Origin: Christensenella massiliensis
GTDB taxonomy: Bacteria > Bacillota > Clostridia > Christensenellales > Christensenellaceae
DNA length: 64,000 nt
NCBI GenBank assembly: GCA_900155415.1
Contig: LT700187.1
Coordinates: forward strand, 1,116,001 to 1,180,000
Direction of reading: 5' to 3'
Part shown: positions 1 to 9,219 of the stretch, one piece after another
Layout: each line of letters begins with the position of its first letter
Numbering within the stretch: the stretch's first letter is position 1
The notes under the pieces: generated by a model
The model's input: the letters and a program-made list of their open reading frames with translations, nothing else
What the model was told of the DNA's origin: nothing
Database searches by the model: none
Program-made: the position numbers and the translations under genes

Positions 1-280
1 ATGAAGGGAGTCAAAAAGTAAAAGCAGTATATTGAATCCCGCAGTCAGAGTGGAACATCAGACCCTTGAGAACATTGTTGGCTACATAAGCTTTGCGAAA
101 AGCAGTAATCGTATGCTCCGCATCCTGCTTGGAAGATAAATGCGATGCATGACCTTACGGAAAAAAAGGTCAATTACAACGCAGGAATAATACCATTTTC
201 CATCAACTCGCAGATAAGTGATGTCACTCACTTAAACAAGATTAGGGTCATCTTGAGTAAAGTTTTGCCGAAGACGGCTG
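1..280 (-). pseudogene. IS3-family transposase (OrfB) remnant, partial at window edge
   Basis: Reading leftward, two frames carry recognisable pieces of an IS3-family DDE transposase core. One frame gives VSDITYLRVDGKWYYSCVVI, preceded by an in-frame stop where the family usually has Trp. The other gives KQDAEHTITAFRKAY, then GLMFHSDCGIQYTAF. The HSD..QYT signature is the second catalytic Asp region. One in-frame stop and at least one frameshift separate the pieces, so this is a dead copy. It abuts the 3' end of the leftward ABC ATPase gene, so an insertion may have removed whatever once followed that gene. The element continues beyond the left edge. Family assignment rests on motif recognition only. 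Confidence 0.75.
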
Positions 281-292
281 GGATAAAGACTG

Positions 293-1762
293 TCAATGGA
301 AAGCGGTATTTGCTACGATTTTATCCCTGGATAATTCATCATGGTTCAAAAAGCAGGATGGAGTTCCGTTTTTCATAATCATAACGCGGTCACACATTCC
401 GGAAATCTCCGAAAAATCAGATGAAATCAATAGAATAGAACGCCGTTTATTTACATATTCATTCATAAAATTATATAAATCAGATTTTGCTGCTGAATCT
501 AGCCCTATAGTAGGTTCATCAAGAATTAAAATATCAAGATCAAGATTCAGTAGCTTAGAAAGCGCGATTTTCTGCTGGGTTCCTCCACTTAAATATTTGA
601 TAGGAATGTCCAGTTCAGGAAGGTTGATCGCGAGTGTTTTCTGAAAAAAAGAACCAAGCTGTTTCTCGGCTTTAATCCGCAAAAGTCCAAATTTAGTCAA
701 TGCTGTTAAATTTCCGAGAGATACATTTTTACTGAGATCAAAATCTGGAATCAAATTCTGTAATATTTCATCAGAAAGATATCCACATCCGGATGATAAC
801 ATATATTTAGGAGAAAAATTTTGGACTTTTTTTCCATTTATATAGACGGAACCGGAAACAATATCCTCCAATCCAAAAAGAGCACGTGCTATACTGGATT
901 TTCCGCATCCAACAAGGCCGGTGATTCCTAATATTTCGCGTTCATATAAAGTAAATGAAATATTTTTTATATAATTGTTATTAAGATTTCGTATTTGCAG
1001 TAAAGGGGCCCCCTTTTTTTGTATAATTTTAGGATATCTATTTTTTAATTCATTTCCCGTCATCATTTTGAGCAATGTACGTTCTGAAGCATTCTCTGCT
1101 TCCAAATTACCGGAAACAGTTCCATCATGCAGTACAGTCACACGGTCACACATTTGAGCGACTTCAGATATTTTGTGTGTTGCAATTATTACGATTTTAT
1201 TCTGTGCTTTCAATTCATGGAGGATACTAATAAAGATATTGACTTCATGTTGGGAAAAAGATTCAGTAGGCTCATCGAAAATAAAAATATCAGCATCGCT
1301 GACAAGTGCTTTTGCAATTTCTATCATTCGTTTTTGAGCAAGCGAAAGATTGGATAATGGTATATGTCCGGGAAAATTAAGTTGCAAGCGGGAAGCGATC
1401 TTATCATATAGACGATAAACTTTACTGTAATCGATAAAAGATGGAAGAGCCTTAAAAAATATGTTTTCCGAAATAGAGAGTTCATCAAAAAGTGTAGGGG
1501 ATTGATAAACCGTCTCAATAGAAAAGGGCTGCTTTTGTTTTTGCAGCTTTAGTGGAATAAGTTCCCCATCCCAGTATAATTCCCCTTCCTCTGGGATTTC
1601 AAGATTGGAAAGGACTTTGATGAGTGTCGATTTTCCCGAAGCGTTTTCGCCGCATAAAGCATGAACTTCTCCGGATAAGAAATCGATGGAAACATGATTT
1701 AATATACTCTTCCCATTATAATATTTACTGATGTTGCGGATACTCAGTTTATGCGCGAACAT
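293..1762 (-). CDS. Sugar ABC transporter ATP-binding protein (RbsA/MglA-like)
   Basis: This 489-residue protein has the duplicated ATPase layout of ribose/galactose-type importers. The first domain has a Walker A GENASGKST (residues 38-46, diverged from the usual GENGAGKST), an LSLAQ signature and Walker B IFIFDEPTES. The second has GLVGCGKSS, LSGGTQQK and ILILDEPTIGLD. It would energise sugar uptake at the inner face of the membrane. The start is the ATG preceded by GAGGT seven bases upstream. It is the last gene of the leftward ADH-DeoR-ATPase set and has no permease or binding protein beside it; an IS3 remnant follows directly. It may be a leftover of a disrupted transporter, or may serve the permease of the divergent operon, which already has its own ATPase. 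Confidence 0.85.
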   Translation of the reverse strand: MFAHKLSIRNISKYYNGKSILNHVSIDFLSGEVHALCGENASGKSTLIKVLSNLEIPEEGELYWDGELIPLKLQKQKQPFSIETVYQSPTLFDELSISENIFFKALPSFIDYSKVYRLYDKIASRLQLNFPGHIPLSNLSLAQKRMIEIAKALVSDADIFIFDEPTESFSQHEVNIFISILHELKAQNKIVIIATHKISEVAQMCDRVTVLHDGTVSGNLEAENASERTLLKMMTGNELKNRYPKIIQKKGAPLLQIRNLNNNYIKNISFTLYEREILGITGLVGCGKSSIARALFGLEDIVSGSVYINGKKVQNFSPKYMLSSGCGYLSDEILQNLIPDFDLSKNVSLGNLTALTKFGLLRIKAEKQLGSFFQKTLAINLPELDIPIKYLSGGTQQKIALSKLLNLDLDILILDEPTIGLDSAAKSDLYNFMNEYVNKRRSILLISSDFSEISGMCDRVMIMKNGTPSCFLNHDELSRDKIVANTAFH

Positions 1763-1798
1763 AACGATTACCTCACATTATGAAATGAAAGACGAGTT

Positions 1799-2608
1799 TC
1801 AATCTGTTCTTGATAAAATGTCTGCTTGGTTTAGAGCTACAGAGCTTAAAGTGGTAAACAATTGAACATTTGCATCGTAGAAAGCTTTTTTATAGTCATC
1901 GCTAATATCTTCATTTGTTATAACCGTGGGAATTTGCTCCAATGGCATAAAAGGAATCAAGGAAGTTTGACCAAATTTTGCAGATTCCACAACGACAGCG
2001 CATTCGTTGGCGATATTAAAAATATGCGAATAAAAATCTTTTAAATATTCGCGCTGAAATGTATATCCGTGCTTCAATGATACTCCGTCTACCGTAAAGA
2101 AAGCTTTACTAATCAAAATGTTCTTAAAGAAATCTACTGCAGCCTCTCTCATGATATAAGTATCAGAACTGGATTTTTCTACGCGTCCGCCTGTTATTAA
2201 CAAATCGCATTTAGCATTGTTTCCAAATTCCGACAAAATGTGGACATTGTTCGTAATAATTGTGATACCCGCACTTTCTTGAAGTAATTTAGCGATTCGA
2301 GTGCAAATAAACCCGTGACCAAGAAAAACAACATCCCCCTCTTTTACGAGGCGTGTTGCATATTCTGCAATATTGCATTTTTCAATATAATATAATTCTT
2401 CTGTCGGTTCAACATCTGTATAATTATCTGTGTTGAGAACAGCACCGCCATATATACGCCGTACGACTCCACTTTCCTCAAGCTTTTCCAAATCTTTACG
2501 GATCGTTGGTTCAGAAACAGATAGCATCGCACTCAAAGTGCTTACATCAGCATGCTGATATTCCAAAAGGAACTCTTTAATTTTTTGGAGTCGTTCAGCA
2601 ACGAACAT
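1799..2608 (-). CDS. DeoR/GlpR-family transcriptional regulator
   Basis: The 269-residue protein begins with the DeoR winged helix-turn-helix: AERLQKIKEFLLEYQ, then VSEPTIRKDLEKLEESG and VRRIYGGAVL near residues 40-57. A DeoRC sugar-phosphate-sensing domain follows; it belongs to the ribose-phosphate-isomerase-like fold and carries GDVVFLGHGFICTRIAKLL. Such proteins usually repress carbohydrate operons until a phosphorylated sugar binds. It lies between the dehydrogenase and the orphan ATPase on the leftward strand, and the divergent GRE operon starts about 1.4 kb away. It is therefore the obvious candidate regulator of both arms. Effector and operator are not visible. The length is normal for the family. 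Confidence 0.88.
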   Translation of the reverse strand: MFVAERLQKIKEFLLEYQHADVSTLSAMLSVSEPTIRKDLEKLEESGVVRRIYGGAVLNTDNYTDVEPTEELYYIEKCNIAEYATRLVKEGDVVFLGHGFICTRIAKLLQESAGITIITNNVHILSEFGNNAKCDLLITGGRVEKSSSDTYIMREAAVDFFKNILISKAFFTVDGVSLKHGYTFQREYLKDFYSHIFNIANECAVVVESAKFGQTSLIPFMPLEQIPTVITNEDISDDYKKAFYDANVQLFTTLSSVALNQADILSRTD

Positions 2609-2735
2609 ATACTTTGTCCTTTTTCATTATAAGATAAGTTCATTATATCATTACCGAAATAAGTTCTCAAGCATTTTACTATGCTGAAGAACAGAAGCAA
2701 AATGCTTGAGACTTCATATTTTTAAAGATTATTTT

Positions 2736-3770
2736 TTAAAAACGAATTACAGCTTTTACAACATCACGTTTGTTGCGTATCGCCTCCAAGAAAGCTTTCG
2801 GAGTTTCTTCAAAATCAAATTCGTGTGTTACAATATCACTAATTTTGATATTACCTCCCGCAACTAAGCGAATAGCGGTAGGATACAAATTGCGATACCG
2901 GAAGACTGTTTTAATATCGGCTTCTTTAGCCATTAAAGTTGAGAAGTTATATGGTACGATATCGCTTCCCATGCCGACGAGAACAATGCGTCCTCCTCGG
3001 GTAACAATAGAGGAGGTCTGCGAAAGAGTAATATCACTACCCGCTGTTTCAATAACGATGTCGGTGCCGATTCCTCCTGTTAACGCCATGACCTGTTCTA
3101 TAACATCTGATTGAGATGCGTTGATAATTGCATGGGCCCCCATTCGTTTAGCAAAATTGAGACGTTTTTCGATAACATCTGCAACAATAATTTGTGTTGC
3201 TCCGAATGCTTTGCATGCAAGCAAAGTAACAAGTCCTATGCATCCTGCCCCCAGAATGGTAACGGAATTTCCAGGTCTTACGTTACCTTGAGTTGCAGCA
3301 TGTAATCCAACGCATAATGGTTCTATCAGAGCGCCCTCCTTGGTTGTTATATTGTCTGGAAGCTTGAAAGCCATATTTGCAGGAAACGCCATATAATTCA
3401 TGAGACAACCATCGTAGGGAGGCGTAGCTAGGAATTTTACGTTAGGACATAAATTATATTTGCCGGATTTGCAAAATTTGCATTGACCGCAGGTACAGCC
3501 AGGTTCCAATGCAACGCGATCCCCTCTTTTTAAATTCTTGACATTTGCGCCGACATCAGTTACAGTACCGGCACACTCATGACCTAAAATAAAATCACGA
3601 TCCACGATGAAATCTCCGATTCGTCCGGTTTCCAGATAATGGACATCTGAGCCGCATATTCCAACATATTCAAGTTTCAGCAGGATTTCATCGTCTTCCG
3701 GTACAGGAATGGGAATTTCGCGTTTTTCAAGTGAATTTAACTCAGTCATATAAAATGCGTAATTTTTCAT
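2736..3770 (-). CDS. Zinc-dependent alcohol/polyol dehydrogenase (sorbitol dehydrogenase-like MDR)
   Basis: This medium-chain dehydrogenase has 344 residues from the chosen start. Catalytic zinc ligands appear in GICGSDVHYLETG and ILGHECAG. The structural zinc loop is GCTCGQCKFCKSGKYNLCP with four Cys. The Rossmann motif is GAGCIGLVTLLACKAFGA followed by an acidic Asp (ADVIEKR), which suggests NAD(H) rather than NADP(H). It probably interconverts a polyol and a ketose in the cytoplasm. A longer open frame exists upstream, but the ATG at 3770 has an AAAGGG ribosome site and is where family similarity begins. It heads the leftward set and is divergent from the GRE operon, so its substrate may be the imported polyol or a pathway intermediate. 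The exact substrate cannot be read from sequence. Confidence 0.87.
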   Translation of the reverse strand: MKNYAFYMTELNSLEKREIPIPVPEDDEILLKLEYVGICGSDVHYLETGRIGDFIVDRDFILGHECAGTVTDVGANVKNLKRGDRVALEPGCTCGQCKFCKSGKYNLCPNVKFLATPPYDGCLMNYMAFPANMAFKLPDNITTKEGALIEPLCVGLHAATQGNVRPGNSVTILGAGCIGLVTLLACKAFGATQIIVADVIEKRLNFAKRMGAHAIINASQSDVIEQVMALTGGIGTDIVIETAGSDITLSQTSSIVTRGGRIVLVGMGSDIVPYNFSTLMAKEADIKTVFRYRNLYPTAIRLVAGGNIKISDIVTHEFDFEETPKAFLEAIRNKRDVVKAVIRF

Positions 3771-3922
3771 GTGCAACACCCTTTCATATATTTTTTGTAA
3801 TGGAATACAATTGGAAATTATTTTACATAACATATGTATCATATTTTTGCAAAAAAGTAAATATATTTTTCGAAATTATATATATTTATTTTCTTATTTT
3901 TTCTATTTTTTTCAAAAATATA

Positions 3923-3951
3923 TTGACATTGAAGAAAAACGGTGATATGTT
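3923..3951 (+). promoter_or_regulatory. Sigma-A promoter for the UroD/ABC/GRE operon
   Basis: A perfect TTGACA is followed, after 17 bp, by TATGTT. The site lies in a very AT-rich divergent intergenic region (about 3771-4056) with A/T tracts and short dyads such as TTTTTTCAAAAA just upstream. It is well placed for a leader of about 100 bases before the UroD-like gene. Operators for the DeoR protein could lie here, but none is clear. Confidence 0.6.
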
Positions 3952-4056
3952 TGAAGAAACTCAAATGAAATTATCCATAAAAATTATAAATTTATAAAAC
4001 AGTTATTTTCAGAGAATGGTTATTTAAAAATCTAAACTAATCGGAGGGAACTGCAA

Positions 4057-5379
4057 ATGAATGAACGATTGGGTAATGGCCTAGGTGATGCAAACGGGGT
4101 ATCGTTGGATTATAATTCGATACCGACCTATATGTCGATTCCGTTTGAAATTTCAACGGAAGAGCGCCGTATTTTACGTGAATTGGCCCAAAAATTACAT
4201 GAATTAGCGAATCGGCCGGAACAGGAAGAAAAAAAAGAGCTATGGTACCGCCACAATAATCTGGAAGAAACGCGGCCGCTCATTGTTTGCGATCCTGAAA
4301 ATGGATGGTATGAGATTATCCCGGCCTCATCTCTGCAATGTAAAAATCCATTGGCAAGAATGTGGGAATTTAGAATCAAGAAAGAATTATATTGGGGAGA
4401 GGTTTTAAAAGACGATAAGGTAATCGAAGACCTTTTTAACGTACATTATATGTTTTTGTACAGCGATTTTGGCGTGGAGAATCAAATGGAAATGCCCGAT
4501 GACTGCAATGGAGCTTACACATGGAAAGCTGCGATACAGGACTATGAAAAAGATCTTCCTCTGCTTCGGGTTCGTGATATCGATATAGATTATGATAAGA
4601 CATCACAGCTTTATAATCTTGCGCAAAATACATTTGGAGATATTATTCCAATAAAATTGAAAGGAGCATTCTGGTGGTCTTTTGGGATGACGGCGGACTT
4701 GGTGTATTTACGCGGCATGGAAAATATGATGATAGATATGTACGAGCATCCAAAAGAATTGCATAGGGTTATGGAGGTATTGCATCAGGATGCAATGAAT
4801 CGCATTGATTTTTTTGAATCCCATAATCTTCTTACGCCGAATAATCGGGGAGAATATATTGCTTCCGGAGGCTTCGGATGGAATCGGGATATGCTGGATG
4901 GCGACTTTGATGGCCGGGTGATGGCGAAAGATATGTGGGGCTTCTGCGAAAGTCAAGAAACATTAGGAATATCCGCGGAAATGTTTGAAGAATTTATTTT
5001 TCCTTATCAACAGCCTATAATGGAACGTTTTGGACTTTCCTGCTATGGGTGCTGTGAGCCTGTTAATCAAAGATGGCACGTTATTAGCAAAGCTAAAAAT
5101 TTGCGGCGTGTTTCCGTTTCGGCATGGGCGGATAGAAAGGCGATGGCAGAAATGTTAAATCAGAAATATATTTACTCATGGAAACCGACTCCATCTGATC
5201 TTGCAATGCCTCAAATAGATACAGAACATATTAGGACATATATAAAAGAGACAATGAATATAACGCGTTCGAACAGATGTCGGCTAGAGATAATTATGAA
5301 AGACAACCATACGCTTGGAAACAACCCCCAGAATGTGATCGATTGGGTTCGCATAGCGCGGGAGGTAACAGAAGAATAA
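4057..5379 (+). CDS. Uroporphyrinogen decarboxylase (UroD)-superfamily protein, methyltransferase-like
   Basis: This 440-residue protein belongs to the UroD/MtaA-CmuA superfamily. Members are either heme-pathway decarboxylases or zinc methyltransferases that move methyl groups between corrinoid proteins and thiols. The C-terminal half holds a Cys-rich loop, LSCYGCCEPV, followed by NLRRVSVSAWAD, the pattern of the non-heme subfamily. No corrinoid protein or heme gene is nearby, so a heme role is unlikely. It is the first gene of the sugar-type operon, with a strong GGAGGG site, and is followed 50 bases later by the ABC ATPase. A zinc-dependent demethylation or group transfer on the imported substrate is an inference only. 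Confidence 0.75.
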   Translation: MNERLGNGLGDANGVSLDYNSIPTYMSIPFEISTEERRILRELAQKLHELANRPEQEEKKELWYRHNNLEETRPLIVCDPENGWYEIIPASSLQCKNPLARMWEFRIKKELYWGEVLKDDKVIEDLFNVHYMFLYSDFGVENQMEMPDDCNGAYTWKAAIQDYEKDLPLLRVRDIDIDYDKTSQLYNLAQNTFGDIIPIKLKGAFWWSFGMTADLVYLRGMENMMIDMYEHPKELHRVMEVLHQDAMNRIDFFESHNLLTPNNRGEYIASGGFGWNRDMLDGDFDGRVMAKDMWGFCESQETLGISAEMFEEFIFPYQQPIMERFGLSCYGCCEPVNQRWHVISKAKNLRRVSVSAWADRKAMAEMLNQKYIYSWKPTPSDLAMPQIDTEHIRTYIKETMNITRSNRCRLEIIMKDNHTLGNNPQNVIDWVRIAREVTEE

Positions 5380-5429
5380 GAAAAATCTTAATAAAAAAAT
5401 CTTGATAAATAGAGGGGAGGAACCGCGAG

Positions 5430-6920
5430 ATGCCTGAAACAGAGTTTTTACTTGAAATGAAAAAGATTACCAAACGATTCTCGTCAAACACTGTATTGGA
5501 TGAAGTAGATTTTTCAGTACGGCAAGGGGAAGTGCACGCACTAATTGGAGAGAATGGTGCAGGAAAGTCGACTCTGATGAAAATATTATGTGGAGTTTAT
5601 CATGCGGATGATGGAAGTGTACTGATTCAAGGTGAAAAACAGAAAATCAAAAACCCTGCGGAATCAATCGCGCTTGGAATATCGATTATTAATCAAGAAA
5701 TGAGTCCGATGCGAGACCTAACTGTTGCGGAAAATATTTTTATGGGACGTCTTCCTATGAAAAATGGTTTTATAGATAAAAAGACAATGAATAAAATGGC
5801 ACAACTTCTTTTGGATGAGATAGGCTCAAAAATCGATCCATCACAATATATGAATTCTCTTAAAATATCGGATATGCAGATGGTCGAAATCTGTAAAGCA
5901 ATCTCTTTCGATGCAAAGATTATTATTATGGATGAACCCACATCGGCATTAAGTGAAAAGGAAGTGGAAGCGCTTTTTCAAATCATAAACAATTTGAAAT
6001 CGAAGGGAAAATCTATTATTTATATTTCTCATAAATTGGATGAAATATTTGCCATATGCGATAGTGCTACGATATTGCGCGATGGAAAATTGATAGATCG
6101 CTCAGACATTAAAGACTTGACAAAAGATCAGATGATATCAAGCATGGTAGGCCGGAAAATAGAGGATATTTTCCCACCAAGGCATCCGAAGTTTGGTGAT
6201 ATTATGCTTTCGATAAGAGATTATCAAACATCTCCGGGAGGACCGAAGATTAGCTTTGATCTTCGAAAAGGAGAAGTGCTTGGACTTACAGGATTAATGG
6301 GAGCAGGACGTACGGAACTTGCCGAAACTATATTTGGAATGCGTAAGCGATATGGTGGCGTATTAAAGATCGAAGACAAGGAAGTGACTGTAAATAACCC
6401 TCTCCAGGCCATGAAGAGTGGGATAGCTTTCTGCACAGACGACAGAAAATTAACGGGTCTGGTAGGCACAATGTCTATTAAAGAAAATATTACATTACCA
6501 ACGATACAAGATTTCTTCAAAGGGGGAATGTTGTCTTATAAAAAAGAAATTGATGCCACTAACCGCATGATGGAGATGCTGAGGATCAAAGCGACCTCTT
6601 ATATGACAAACGTAATGGAACTCTCCGGCGGGAATCAGCAAAAAGTGGTTTTAGCAAAATGGCTTTATCGTGAACCTAAAATATTGATTCTGGATGAACC
6701 AACACGTGGAATTGATGTAGGCGCAAAGGTGGAAATATACAATGTGATCAATGAACTTACGGATAAAGGATATTCTATATTGTTTATTTCATCAGAAATG
6801 CAGGAGATTATAGGTGTATGTGACCGCGTTTTGATTTTCCATGAAGGTGATGTGAATGGAGAACTCAATAGAGCCGAGTTTAATCAGGAATATATAATGC
6901 GCTGTGCAAGCGGATTATGA
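5430..6920 (+). CDS. Sugar ABC transporter ATP-binding protein (RbsA-like)
   Basis: This is a 496-residue duplicated ATPase. The first domain has a canonical GENGAGKST (residues 40-48) and IIIMDEPTSAL. The second has the degenerate Walker A GLMGAGRTE usual in the RbsA/MglA group, LSGGNQQKVVLAKWL and ILILDEPTRGIDVGAK. It powers uptake through the permease encoded 36 bases downstream. The ribosome site GGGGAGG precedes the ATG. Together with the permease and lipoprotein it makes a complete ribose-type importer, which implies a monosaccharide, polyol or similar small substrate. Confidence 0.93.
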   Translation: MPETEFLLEMKKITKRFSSNTVLDEVDFSVRQGEVHALIGENGAGKSTLMKILCGVYHADDGSVLIQGEKQKIKNPAESIALGISIINQEMSPMRDLTVAENIFMGRLPMKNGFIDKKTMNKMAQLLLDEIGSKIDPSQYMNSLKISDMQMVEICKAISFDAKIIIMDEPTSALSEKEVEALFQIINNLKSKGKSIIYISHKLDEIFAICDSATILRDGKLIDRSDIKDLTKDQMISSMVGRKIEDIFPPRHPKFGDIMLSIRDYQTSPGGPKISFDLRKGEVLGLTGLMGAGRTELAETIFGMRKRYGGVLKIEDKEVTVNNPLQAMKSGIAFCTDDRKLTGLVGTMSIKENITLPTIQDFFKGGMLSYKKEIDATNRMMEMLRIKATSYMTNVMELSGGNQQKVVLAKWLYREPKILILDEPTRGIDVGAKVEIYNVINELTDKGYSILFISSEMQEIIGVCDRVLIFHEGDVNGELNRAEFNQEYIMRCASGL

Positions 6921-6956
6921 TTTACAAAAGCAAACGATTGGGAGGAATTTATAAAG

Positions 6957-7907
6957 ATGGAGCGCAAATTAAAGACATTCAATGTAAAAAATATAATGAG
7001 CAATGTTGTACTTCTTATTGCCTTGATTGCCGTTATGATTATTTTTACATCATTAAACTCAAATTTTGCAACAGCGAAAAATCTTACAAATATTTTAACG
7101 CAGGTTTCTATAAACGGATATTTAGCAATTGGCGCAATGTGTATCATGATTACGGGTGGCATTGATCTTTCAAGCGGATCTATCCTTGCATTGTCAGGTG
7201 TTGTTACTGCATCGTTGGTACAGACGAGCGGAACACCGAATGTTCCATTGGCCATCTGTGCGGGAATGGGGATCGCAATTGCATTCGGAGCGTTGAATGG
7301 ATTATTAGTATCCAGATTTAAGATTGTACCATTTATTACAACACTTGCCACGATGATGATTGCACGTGGAATTGCATTTATATATAGCAACGGCCGACCT
7401 ATCACAGGTTTGGATGAAAGCTTCCTTGGGCTTGGAAGTGGAAAGATAGGAATGATTTCTTATCCGGTAATCATTATGATTATTGTTATAATCCTTGCTT
7501 ATATTTTTCTGTATCGCACAAAACTTGGAAGATATATTTATGCGGTAGGTGGAAACGAATATGCAGCCCGAGTATCAGGAGTAAAAGTGGAAAATGTAAA
7601 AATGATTGCTTATATTATCGGCGGTGCACTTGCAGGGCTTACGGCAGTCGTATTGACATCACGTGTGACGAGTGGCCTTCCACAAGCAGGAGATGGCTAT
7701 GAGATGGATGCCATTGCCGCCTGCGCGATTGGCGGCGTCAGCCTTTCGGGTGGAAAAGGAAAACTATGGACAGTTGTCATTGGTATTATATTGCTTGGTG
7801 TGATCAATAATGGCATGGATATGCTTAACATTTCGTCGTATTACCAAGATATATTTAAAGGAATCATTATATTGATTGCAGTAGGGTTGGATCTTAAAAA
7901 GAAATAG
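6957..7907 (+). CDS. Sugar ABC transporter permease (RbsC-like)
   Basis: The 316-residue protein is almost entirely hydrophobic and has the BPD_transp_2 signature GGIDLSSGSILALSG near residue 65. The later segments GRYIYAVGGNEYAARVSG and AIGGVSLSGGKGKLW are typical of RbsC/XylH permeases. It forms the homodimeric membrane channel. The gene lies between its ATPase and the substrate-binding lipoprotein, with GGGAGG before the ATG. A short hairpin (GCATAG/CTATGC) sits in the 61-base gap before the next gene and may adjust expression of the lipoprotein. Confidence 0.93.
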   Translation: MERKLKTFNVKNIMSNVVLLIALIAVMIIFTSLNSNFATAKNLTNILTQVSINGYLAIGAMCIMITGGIDLSSGSILALSGVVTASLVQTSGTPNVPLAICAGMGIAIAFGALNGLLVSRFKIVPFITTLATMMIARGIAFIYSNGRPITGLDESFLGLGSGKIGMISYPVIIMIIVIILAYIFLYRTKLGRYIYAVGGNEYAARVSGVKVENVKMIAYIIGGALAGLTAVVLTSRVTSGLPQAGDGYEMDAIAACAIGGVSLSGGKGKLWTVVIGIILLGVINNGMDMLNISSYYQDIFKGIIILIAVGLDLKKK

Positions 7908-7968
7908 TTATTATTTTAGCGGCATAGAGAAAACTATGCGCGAATAAAAATAAGGAGGAGAAATATTT

Positions 7969-9135
7969 ATGAAAAAACTAACAATGGTAGTGCTTTGTGT
8001 GCTGTTATCGGTATTTATGGTGACAGCATGTGCTGCGGAGTCAGCGGAGACAACCGTTCCGGAGGAATCAGCAGTAACTGACCAGGCTGACGCATCCGCT
8101 TCTGCTGAAAGCCTGGAGGAGACGGGAGCAGGATCCCAGGGAATTCCAGAAGACTGGGTCGAAATTGAACCTTTATCTGAAAAATATCCGGGGCCGGAGG
8201 TATCGCTTGCAGATTGGCTCGAAGGACATGAGGGCTTAAAAGGAAGTGAGAATTATAGAATTGCAATGATTCAGTATTCTATGCAGAATGAATTTCCGGT
8301 TTTAATGGCGGAAGCGGCGGAGAAACGAGCCGGGCAGCTCGGGATAACCGTAGAGTTTTTTGATGCGGAAGGTGATGTCAATAAAGAACTAGAAATTTGC
8401 GAAAATGCAATAGCTGATGGATATGATGCGATTATCCTTAACCCAGTAGATGCTAGCGGGAGTTATTCTCTGGTAACAAAGTGCAATGAAGCAAATATCC
8501 CGATCGTATGCGTAAACGCACTTCTTGATAATCTGGAAGGCTTGGCAGGCTCTTGTTCCTCCGACCATATTCAATCTGGAGAGTTGGTCGCAGAGTATAT
8601 TATTGAAGAGTGCTTGAAAGGAGAAGGAAATATTGTAATTCCGGAAGGCCCATTTGCACAATCTGCTACGCTTGATAGAAGCCAAGGAATTTATAACATT
8701 GTAAAAGAAAATCCGGGGATTAATATTGTTGCACACGATACGGCAAATTGGTCCCGTTCTGAAGCGCTGGATCTTATGGAAAACTGGCTGAATGCTTATC
8801 CGGAGACGATTGACGCAATCGTAGGTGAAAATGATGAAATGGCACTTGGTGCACTGCAGGCAGTCAAAACTTCATCTGAATCAGAGCGGACGATCTATGC
8901 AGGCGGTATTGACTGCATTGCGGATGCTCTTACAGCGATTGAAAACGGTGAAATGGCATGTACGGTGCTTCAGGATGCAATCGCGCAGTCTGCGATTGGG
9001 TTAGACATCGCAGTATTGGCACTGAACGGAGAACTCCAGGAAGGGGAAGGAAACGTATGGGTTCCTTATGAATTGGTTACGGCTGATAAAGTAGACGAAT
9101 ATAGAATGAGGACAGATTTATCAGTACTGGATTAA
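7969..9135 (+). CDS. Sugar-binding lipoprotein (Peripla_BP_4 / RbsB-like)
   Basis: The 388-residue product starts with a lipoprotein signal (MKKLTMVVLCVLLSVFMVTAC; lipobox VTAC). A Ser/Glu/Ala-rich linker runs to about residue 60. A type-I periplasmic-binding fold follows, with landmarks ILNPVDASGSY, NIPIVCVNALL and VGENDEMALGALQAV. It would sit on the outer face of the membrane and deliver ligand to the adjacent permease. The longer-than-usual segment between linker and binding domain (DWVEIEPLSEKYPGPEV) is unusual for RbsB. The ribosome site is AAGGAGGAG. Ligand specificity is unknown but should match the first substrate of the downstream glycyl radical pathway. Confidence 0.92.
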   Translation: MKKLTMVVLCVLLSVFMVTACAAESAETTVPEESAVTDQADASASAESLEETGAGSQGIPEDWVEIEPLSEKYPGPEVSLADWLEGHEGLKGSENYRIAMIQYSMQNEFPVLMAEAAEKRAGQLGITVEFFDAEGDVNKELEICENAIADGYDAIILNPVDASGSYSLVTKCNEANIPIVCVNALLDNLEGLAGSCSSDHIQSGELVAEYIIEECLKGEGNIVIPEGPFAQSATLDRSQGIYNIVKENPGINIVAHDTANWSRSEALDLMENWLNAYPETIDAIVGENDEMALGALQAVKTSSESERTIYAGGIDCIADALTAIENGEMACTVLQDAIAQSAIGLDIAVLALNGELQEGEGNVWVPYELVTADKVDEYRMRTDLSVLD

Positions 9136-9157
9136 AAATGGATGATCGGTTGTTTAA

Positions 9158-9185
9158 GCAGCGTAGGTTTTTTGACCTGCGCTGC
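9158..9185 (+). other. Intercistronic hairpin between binding protein and glycyl radical enzyme
   Basis: An 11-bp stem (GCAGCGTAGGT / ACCTGCGCTGC, one G-T pair) encloses a loop of six mostly-T bases. There is no trailing T-run, so it looks more like an mRNA processing or stability element than a terminator. It may keep the abundant binding-protein message separate from the downstream enzymes. Confidence 0.5.
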
Positions 9186-9219
9186 AGAACCGATTTTGAA
9201 AAAAAGGGGGCAGAATATA

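Noticed and set aside
145-378. 77-codon rightward frame at the left edge
   Set aside because: It is antisense to the IS3 remnant and the ATPase 3' end and has no motif.
9142-9219. Upstream extension of the glycyl radical enzyme
   Set aside because: It would translate an intercistronic hairpin; the ATG at 9220 has a good ribosome site and matches family N-termini.
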